Notes under the pieces: model-generated | Told to the model about the DNA's origin: nothing | What the model saw: only the letters and a program-made list of their open reading frames with translations | Databases searched by the model: none | Assembly (NCBI GenBank): GCA_014825775.1 | Contig: MVAQ01000051.1 | Location: 1-64,000, forward strand | DNA: 64,000 nucleotides | Source of the DNA: Krasilnikovozyma curviuscula | Taxonomy: Eukaryota > Basidiomycota > Tremellomycetes > Cystofilobasidiales > Mrakiaceae | Reading direction: 5' to 3' | Shown: piece by piece, positions 57,127 to 64,000 of the stretch | How the letters are laid out: every line of letters starts with the position of its first letter | Numbering within the stretch: the first letter of the stretch is position 1 | Position numbers and translations under genes: made by a program

Positions 57127-58432
57127 TCATTAGAAGTTTAAAAACCACTTGCTGCATCCCCGGTTCCTGTAAAGATGCCGGGGAAATAAAAGATGCGGCT
57201 TTATAAACAAACTGGATCTTTCTGTCTTGTGATCATGAACCGTTTATATTCAACTGGAACAAACAGACCATTCAAAAGTAGATCATATACTATGGTTGTG
57301 TGATTCTGAGAAAGAGGACGTAGCATTGAGACATCTCTCTCACTGAGCACTTTGGTGCAGTCTGAGAACAGTCGCAACTGATTGCGAAGCTAGAACCTGC
57401 TGGTGTTTCGGTGATTAACATTCACAGTTCTTACAAAAGAAAACAAGTTTGTAACTCTTTACTCCTTCTCTGATCTAAGGTGGACATTAGAAGGGGGATA
57501 TCTTTACTTCTTCTCATGTTGCTTATGAAGGTTACTTCAGGCGAGAAGGCAGTTCATACGAATAGTCCCTAGGGATGGATCTTGTCCTTTGAGGAAACAT
57601 CCAGTTGGCAAACCCTGGTGATCCTTGCTTGGTGGTGTGAAGGTGTGCGTCCTTTGCAGGTAATTTCAAGGCATCGCGTTGATTGTAGGCGTCATCGCGT
57701 CGCATTGCAAGCCTGTCAACAACTCAAACATCTCCCTCTCTATGCGGATATTTACTCCGATCTCAGCTTTTACAGACTGTAGATACGGGGGGTCCACGAG
57801 GTAGTTACAAGCTCAACCAGGTGTGAAGGGGCCCTGAGCTATTGTTGTAGTTGACACAATTGTTGTCGTCTTTATATCGAGCAATACTGGCACGATTTAT
57901 GAACGAGAGGCTCTGTCAAATATTCCAGAGCATAATCTTAACAATCTCCATCTTCAAGACGAACGAGACGCCGGCGTTAAGGAGGTACTCGCTCTGAGAA
58001 GTTTGTCTCAATATGAAGTTGCGCTCGTTCATAGCGGACCCCTTCCTTACGACATATGAGCCCAGTAAAACACAAATCATGTGAAGCTAGAATAGGATTG
58101 TCAGATGCTAAAACAAACTTATACTCAGTCTTTGACGAACGAGTCAAGGCGTTTTATGATTTCTGGTTCAACAACTGCTAGCAAGCCAGATACGGGACCC
58201 GAAAGGCTGTTCAGAAAGTTAGGTTCACATATATTGATATTCCTCTCAAGTGTGAAGAGCTGCTGCAACGGAAATGTTCTGAACAGAAATCATGACCGAG
58301 GACCCGAACCAAAACTGTACAGTTTTGCCTTGTTTGCCACAAACCCATTCCGCGCGCAGAACCCACCTCTGCCTCAGTGCGACGGGTCGAAGTGAAGATT
58401 CTGCAGGCACCACCATCCACACATCATCAACA
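57127..58432. other. Intergenic, promoter side of the eL31 gene
   Basis: About 1.3 kb between the NOT1 side and the ribosomal protein gene. I saw no credible coding exon, RNA gene or repeat. Confidence 0.45.
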
Positions 58433-59501
58433 ATGGTACGTAACTTCCTGATGTCTGGTTAATGGGATGAAATGCTGACCTTGTCGATTTTGGACGACGT
58501 TCAGGCTCCCACTGACAAGAAGGTTAGTACTATTAAGAGCCGAAGTTCAAGGTCGCATGCACAGGTAGCATAGGTCCAGGTACCCAACTTGCGCAGAAGT
58601 AGCAGCAGCAGTGTTAAAGTGAAGATCTGGTTTGGAAAAGTGGCAGGGTCGGGAAGAAGAGTTTGGTATGGGGGTAAAGGATCGGTCTATGCGGTCAACC
58701 CACCCCTCTTTCAATTCTTCGCACCACCCAGAGGTCGAAAGCGTTGGAAGGTGACAGAAGCTTTTGCTTGTGTTAGGGGTGATGATTGAGATAATGGTTT
58801 GAAGAGCAAAGTGAAGGCGTAGACTTGCTTGTCGTCCCGCCGCCAACACTTGCCCGCTGCTACCTGGACCTACGCTTGCAACCTTTGCCCTCAAACACCC
58901 TTCAACCAACTCATCAACGAAACTGACTTGGATCTTGTTTTTGTTCTACTAGACCAAGAAGACCAGATCGGCTCTTAACGACACCGTCACCCGTGAATAC
59001 ACCATCCACCTGCACAAGTACGTTCACGGACGATCCTTCAAGAAGCGTGCTCCATGGGCCGTCAAGTCCATCGTCACCTTCGCTACCAAGTCAATGGGAA
59101 CCAAGGAGGTCAAGCTTGATCCAAAGCTCAACCAGGCGGTTTGGGCCCAGGGTGTCAAGAACGTCCCAAAGAGATTGAGAATCAGATTGGAGAGGAAGAG
59201 TGAGTGAACGAGAATTATTCTGGGAATGGTTTTCGTTCGCTCCGAGCAGTGTACTGACGACCCTCTGCGGTCTTGTCTTCGCTGCGCTTCTGTTTCTTTT
59301 TTAGGAAACGACGATGAGGATGCTAAGGAGAAGCTCTACACGCTCGCTACTTTGGTCGAGGGTGTGACTGACTTCAAGGTACGTTTACCTCCTTTTCACT
59401 CACTCATGAAGCGTGATCTCTGACATTTTCTAATCCTTTGCTTGGTTGTGTTTAACGTATAACAGGGTCTCCAGACCACCATCGTCGATGCTGAAGAGTA
59501 A
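58433..59501 (+). CDS. RPL31: Large-subunit ribosomal protein eL31
   Basis: Cytosolic 60S protein near the polypeptide exit tunnel. The spliced protein starts [20 protein letters not shown], followed by [80 protein letters not shown] and the ending QTTIVDAEE. That is full family length. The coding part of exon 1 is the ATG alone (58433-58435); exon 2 is 18 nt (58505-58522); intron 2 is about 430 nt (58523-58952), far longer than neighbouring introns. Later exons are ordinary. Long 5' introns are common in ribosomal protein genes and may affect expression. Confidence 0.98.
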
Positions 59502-60014
59502 ACTTGATTGATCACATAGGGTGGTTCTTCAGTTTCTTCTCAGGTTTTATGCACGCACTTCCATGAAACTGTATCAGAGTTGCAAGTTAATTGCCACAAA
59601 GTCGCACCGCGCGAGAGATGGCGAGGGCAAGCCGGGAGTTTACTACGGGCATCCATCCTATCTGAATTTCCCCTTAGTCCGTTTACACAGCTAAACTGAT
59701 ATCAAATCAACTCGAACATAGTACTACAGGTAAAGCTTCGACATTTGGTTGTTCTGCCTAAATGGGAATTGTCTTCCGTGTGAGCGCAGGACTGCTGTCC
59801 AGCTGCTGTCGATCCAAGTTTGGAGCTGGTCGTCCAGTGGTGAATAGGAGGTCACCTGTCTAGGCTGGTGAACTTCTTGATTCTAAACAACCAGCTCCCT
59901 ATCCGTCCATGAAACGATGAAACGATGAAACCACTGACACCTAGTCCTTGTGCCCAATGATTCTTCTCTTCAGGACCGACTTGACTTTGGTCACCAATAA
60001 CAGAGAAGCCCAAG
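59502..60014. other. Intergenic, GOS1 promoter
   Basis: Gap between the eL31 stop and the GOS1 start. It includes a short three-fold repeat of CGATGAAA-type units near 59907-59930. No gene was seen. Confidence 0.45.
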
Positions 60015-61478
60015 ATGACCAGTGCAGGTGGATGGGACAGTGAGCCTTTCCAACCCCTCCCCTACCTAAGCCAGCAGATACCGAACTAACAACCTTCTTG
60101 CCCTTTCCCCTCAGACCTCCGTAAACACGCTCGAGCCCTCGAAACAGCACTAGATTCCAAGCTCACATCATACTCCAAACTTGCATCGACGATCTCAAGA
60201 AGTGGTGGAGCAAGGGATGAGCTGGTAATGGAGGAAGAAGGTGTGGGGGGCTACAAGTTGGTCGAGGAGGAAGTTCAGGAGCTGTTGGATAAGGTGAGCT
60301 TGATTCGTCAGCTGTAGGGATCGATTCCGGTAGTAGTGCTTCGTCTGTCCATGGAGGGACTTGAAGATCAGGGTAGAGGATGGGACAAACGGAACAAGTC
60401 CTGCTGACGTTGTCGCTTCGAGATCTGAAGGCGCTCCTTACTCGTGCAGCTTCCACTCGACAGGTAAAGCGGCTAGTCTCATTAGCTATTGTGTGTGCTT
60501 GCTGTGTCTCACAAAAGCTTTCTGAACGGATGACGAGCGGGGCCAAGCTGGCAACAGTTTTACCAAAATGAGATCTTGTTCATATTCAACGATGTCGAAC
60601 TGACGCAGCTTATCTGATGTGATTGGAACAGCTTTCTCAAACGATAGATGGCCTCTCAGCGAAACTCAACGATCCAAACGAAACACCATCAACTTCAATG
60701 CTGCATGCCGCTCAGAGACACCGTGAAGTTCTGCAAGATTACAACAGAGATTTCAAACAAACGAAGGTAGGTGACAATGCATTTGTGCTGAGCAGTTTCG
60801 GACCCAAATTCAAGGAGTATTGTTTTTTGCTCGTTTCAGTCGAATGTCGAGCATGCGCTCAATTCTCAGAACTTGCTTGGATCAGTGAGGAAGGACATCA
60901 AGTAAGTACTCTTGAAGTTCTCGCTGTTTGGTTGATACTGACTTCTTTTTCTTTATTTTATTTGACTTTCAAACCTGACAGTGCTTTCAAAGCCAGTCGT
61001 TCTGATACTGCCGACGCGTTGCTTGCTGAACGAAGTCGAATTGATTCGTCGCATGCGATGACTGATAATGTCTTAGAGTAAGATTTATTCACCCTTCTAG
61101 TCTCTTTGATCTTGCATAACGTTCTCTGATCTTGATTGTCTATTGATAGTCAAGCATATGCCACCCGAGCTGATTTTGCAAATCAGCGATCGACGTTGAA
61201 CAACGTGAACTCCAGGATGGGTTCAACACTGAGTATGTTATTTTCTGACCCATGGAAGTAGACCCCATCCACCTTGAGGCTGAAGGTTGAAGGTGGGTGG
61301 GGGCCGAGATCGAGCCTACTGAACCATTTTTGACCTTCTTATGCTACAACCAGATGTCTTGCCTGGAATGAACACCTTGATCTCACTCATTCAATCGAGA
61401 AGAAGAAGAGATACCATCATCATTGGGTGTCTGTGTGGGAGCTTGACTGTCCTTCTGCTGATGTACATGTCGCGATGA
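60015..61478 (+). CDS. GOS1: Golgi SNARE Gos1/GS28
   Basis: Qb-type SNARE for ER-to-Golgi and intra-Golgi fusion. The spliced start is MTSAGGWDNLRKHARALETA, then LDSKLTSYSKLASTISRSGG, typical of GS28. Next come a coiled segment with LSQTIDGLSAKLNDPNE and HREVLQDYNRDFKQTKSNVE, and the SNARE helix (DQAYATRADFANQRSTLNNV, then NSRMGSTLNVLPGMNTLISL). It ends with a basic RRRR stop-transfer cluster and a C-terminal tail anchor (TIIIGCLCGSLTVLLLMYMS). The zero-layer residue should be the Gln in FANQRSTL. Six or so exons join cleanly. No signal peptide, as expected for a tail-anchored protein. Confidence 0.93.
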
Positions 61479-62220
61479 TCAACCTGCCTTGGGCGTGTGA
61501 TCGAACCAGGGAAGAGTGGTTAGGTTCGATACGGCTTACAATACAATTACACCTGGATTTTTGGTGGGATAGTTAGAAGGTATCATATTTTACGACAGAT
61601 GGATGAATGCTCTTCACGAAGGATGATTCCTTGGTATCGCTCGCTAAGAAAGCCAATGGGAACAATCAATTCATCGTTTATATACTGACAGAACGTCGCC
61701 ACCTTCATTGTACTGCCATCTGGAATATCTGATAGGTAGGTAATGAGGGGCAAGATACAAGTTTTTCTCCCTGACCCCGTATGGTGAGGACACCAGTAGT
61801 GTAAAACATCGCACCTCTGACCAAGAATACGGCTGAGAAGGGCAGCTTGGACGACGGAGGTACTGATCTTCTCACTTCTTGAATTTGGCTGTTGGACGTA
61901 TACGGGGCTGGCCTGGCTGCGAGCGCATTGTAAGCTGGCGCCGAAGGAGCGCACACCTTTGGCCTTGACTTCTGCCTCATTGTAGGAAAGAACTGTGGCT
62001 ATGAGGCGGAGTCTGTTTCTCGTCTCCTCGTCTCTCTAAGTGCTTTAAGATAACATCTGTTTCAGTGCGACAACGGCGGGCCTCATCGTGAGAGTGCTCA
62101 GGGCTCCCTCCCTGTGACAACAATAATAGGATCCAACGTCTCCTTCTTTCAAAGGGTGGTCCGTTGCACTAAATACCCAGCTCAATTCCATCCATCTACA
62201 AATTTGAGAGTGACCCTTCT
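61479..62220. other. Convergent intergenic region
   Basis: Stretch between the convergent GOS1 and WW-protein stops. A 91-codon ATG frame exists on the minus strand (61705-61980), but I found no motif or splicing support for it. Confidence 0.4.
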
Positions 62221-62811
62221 CTAATATCTGACTCCCTGAGACGGGTAAGCAGGAGCATCATACTGTTGGTTCCCCAACCTTCCTCGGATGGGGCCGTCCT
62301 TCGACAAAGGTGGACCCATACCAAACGCGTGCATAGCGCCGCCAATGAGACCACCTTGAATTGCACCTCTGACCAACCCACCCCTCATAAGACCCACGCG
62401 ACCCAACCCGGCGCCAATGAGCGCCGACTGGCCAATGGTCGCCGCGGCGTTCCTTCCTCCAGAGCGCGAGGGCGACGGGGATGGTTGAGGTGACGGGGAG
62501 TAGGAGTGGTTGTTCATATTCATCCCTCGGTCGTAAGGTGGAGCCGGCGCTGGGGAGCGTAAGAGTGGGTGATCCCAAGTGATGGATGGTGGGTTGGTCG
62601 TGGTGTCGATGTAGTACCAGGTACCGTATTGCTCGCTCCATTCTTTGATCCTTGAGTACGGAAACGTTTTCAATGTTAGTTACAAGTGAAGTGGTATCAA
62701 ACTAGTAGACTGTAGAGTCACTGACCATCCGGTAGGAAGAGCATCCTCCAAGACTGGATCTCTTTTACCAACGGGGGCTTGGGATTTGTTGCTGTAAGAG
62801 ATGGCCGACAT
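62221..62811 (-). CDS. WW-domain protein with Gly-rich C-terminus
   Basis: Small two-exon gene. The start ATG at 62811 gives MSAISYSNKSQAPVGKRDP. Exon 1 ends in LEDALPTG and the first two bases of a Trp codon. Exon 2 supplies the rest of the WW domain: the split Trp, then IKEWSEQYGTWYYIDTTTN and PPSITWDHP. Both signature tryptophans, the central aromatics and the final Pro are present, so it should bind proline-rich ligands. A Pro/Ser linker (SPSPQPSPSPSRSGG) leads to a hydrophobic glycine-rich tract (GQSALIGAGLGRVGLMRGGL, then AIQGGLIGGAMHAFGMG), which may sit in or on membranes or self-associate. It ends PAYPSQGVRY. Partner and role are unknown. Confidence 0.85.
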
Positions 62812-63532
62812 GGTATTGATTTGATATTTGCTGTCTGGTAGGTGAGGTTGTTGGTCAGTTTGTTGGATGTGTTTGCGTCTGGTGTGAAGACAAGACGGAA
62901 AGGAAGAGTGGAGCCTACCTCTCTTTATAGTCCTCTGTGTGGCAATACATATCGGATCTCTTTCAAATGAGCGCACTCTTTCATCGATGTGTTAAGCGCT
63001 GCCAGCAAGCAGGAGGCCAGATAGCAGCAGAAGCGAGTTCTGCTAATGAAAGCCGCCACGAGTTAAGAAGCGGGTGTGAAAGCGGTGCCATCCTTCAACC
63101 AAAGGGATCAGGAATCGTCTATCAGGCCTGGAAATAACTGTAACACCACAGCTGATTATCCCACACACTATCTATATCCAATGCTAAGGCTGCAAGTCAA
63201 CACGAAAAGGTGGCGACTGATATGACAGACTTGACGAGGTCACACGATCCCTGTCTTCCATGGAGAGTTAAACAACAAAGACATTGGCTTTTGAGAGCTA
63301 TCATCAGTCGGAGATGGAGAAAATAGAGAATGAGAGTTGCGATTTGCCGCTCCAAGTTCGTACCCAAGTGGTAGCTGTCAGATTTCAAAGCGAGACTCAA
63401 TACCAGAGGCGTCCTCCCTGACCATCGCCTAGTGCTGAATGTTATGGGTTAGGTGAGAGTCTCCAGTGAGGCTGAAACCGTTGAACTCCGCTTGTGGTTG
63501 CACTCGCCAGACTGCAGTTGGCAAGCTGGCGT
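62812..63532. other. Intergenic region
   Basis: Promoter of the WW-domain gene and upstream flank of the candidate at 63622. I saw no supported gene. Confidence 0.4.
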
Positions 63533-63540
63533 TATAAATA
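63533..63540 (+). promoter_or_regulatory. TATA box (TATAAATA)
   Basis: A perfect TATAAATA about 80 bp upstream of the ATG at 63622, a spacing that would allow a short 5' leader. Only the sequence match supports it. Confidence 0.35.
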
Positions 63541-63621
63541 GGAACTAAGAGTAAGGGCGACTTACCCTCCCACTTGGTCAGCATATCAACTCCTAATTTC
63601 AGTGGATATCAAAGATCTATC

Positions 63622-63909
63622 ATGTCAACATTGGCTCAGTCCTCCTTTCTGTTTGTGCTTTGCGCGCTGAGAATGACTTGCTCCGCCACCCCCAAACACG
63701 CTGATGGCATGTACCTTTCTCTCTCTCTCATTGGCAGTTCGCAGTTCACCCACGAAAGAGATCTGGTAGTGAAGCTCAAAGTGGTTCCCGTTCCCCCAGC
63801 TCGGGTTGGGGGCGATGTGTGCTGTTCTTTCCAGAAGACTGTGCAGCCTCCTGCATTCAACTACTCATCTTCAACAGAGAACCGTTTTCACTTTTTCCAA
63901 GGCTCATGA
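63622..63909 (+). CDS. Possible small secreted protein
   Basis: Tentative 95-codon frame with a real ATG. It opens with a signal-peptide-like stretch (MSTLAQSSFLFVLCALRMTC, then SATPKHADG) and ends NRFHFFQGS. The mature part would have two adjacent cysteines and one NYS sequon. A perfect TATA box lies upstream. I do not recognise a family. It may instead be the first exon of a gene that continues past the window. Confidence 0.25.
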   Translation: MSTLAQSSFLFVLCALRMTCSATPKHADGMYLSLSLIGSSQFTHERDLVVKLKVVPVPPARVGGDVCCSFQKTVQPPAFNYSSSTENRFHFFQGS

Positions 63910-64000
63910 TGGTTTCTCATCCATTGAAGACGAACTGAGCCTTGTAAATTGGGAATTGCTGTTTGTTGGTCTCCTTCTGATCCCCTCCCGATATATGCAT

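Noticed and set aside
57582..58395. Short plus-strand frames upstream of the eL31 gene
   Set aside because: No motifs, weak composition and no splice pattern; they lie in a promoter region.
58779..58927. Box C-like GTGATGA and a downstream CTGA in the long eL31 intron, as a possible C/D snoRNA
   Set aside because: The boxes are about 140 nt apart with no terminal stem or clear internal C'/D' boxes, so spacing and structure do not fit.
59907..59930. Triple CGATGAAA repeat as a mobile-element or satellite mark
   Set aside because: Only three short units with no flanking repeats; chance slippage explains it.
61705..61980. Minus-strand 91-codon frame with an ATG between GOS1 and the WW gene
   Set aside because: No domain, no splicing support, and an overlapping frame of similar length; it lies in a convergent 3' region.

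Overview
This 64 kb window comes from a fungal nuclear chromosome, most likely a basidiomycete yeast. Nearly every gene is cut by many short introns with GTNNGT...AG boundaries, so only spliced models give full proteins. The proteins read as basidiomycete orthologues of fungal housekeeping genes. A Tremellomycete-like lineage fits the moderate GC content and dense introns, but I cannot fix the genus. I saw no transposon, CRISPR array, tRNA or rRNA.

Layout, left to right. 55-1701 (+): 3' part of a secreted exo-beta-1,3-glucanase (GH5). 2414-11559 (-): two paralogous amino-acid permeases flanking the zinc-finger protein gene ZPR1. 12262-13855 (-): mitochondrial porin (VDAC). 14775-15891 (-): an uncharacterised conserved fungal membrane protein, divergent from SFT2 (16049-17226, +). 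17600-25992 (+): three genes in a row, namely an ECM4-type glutathione transferase, UDP-glucose 4-epimerase and beta-COP (SEC26). 26156-27808 (-): a D-2-hydroxyacid dehydrogenase, divergent from RTF2 (28640-30074, +). 30740-31190 (+): a GC-rich block with many perfect hairpins, a Pol III B-box-like element and a T16 tract, which I propose is an unannotated structured RNA gene. 32500-34531 (+): a two-finger C2H2 transcription factor, convergent with a Fet3-type ferroxidase (34854-37912, -). 39036-45470 (-): mitochondrial Lon protease, then the mitochondrial Obg GTPase. 45988-48963 (+): large-subunit catalase. 49333-56478 (-): NOT1, the CCR4-NOT scaffold. 58433-61478 (+): ribosomal protein eL31 and the Golgi SNARE GOS1. 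62221-62811 (-): a WW-domain protein.

The genes do not form one pathway; this is ordinary core chromosome. Loose themes are secretory traffic (SFT2, SEC26, GOS1), mitochondrial upkeep (POR1, Lon, Obg) and redox or metal handling (ECM4, catalase, Fet3-like oxidase). The least ordinary items are the structured RNA candidate, a Lon whose central coiled-coil region looks replaced by a Gly/Met-rich tract, the split permease pair with identical one-codon terminal exons, and several very small coding exons, including a 9-nt one inside the Rossmann motif of the epimerase.
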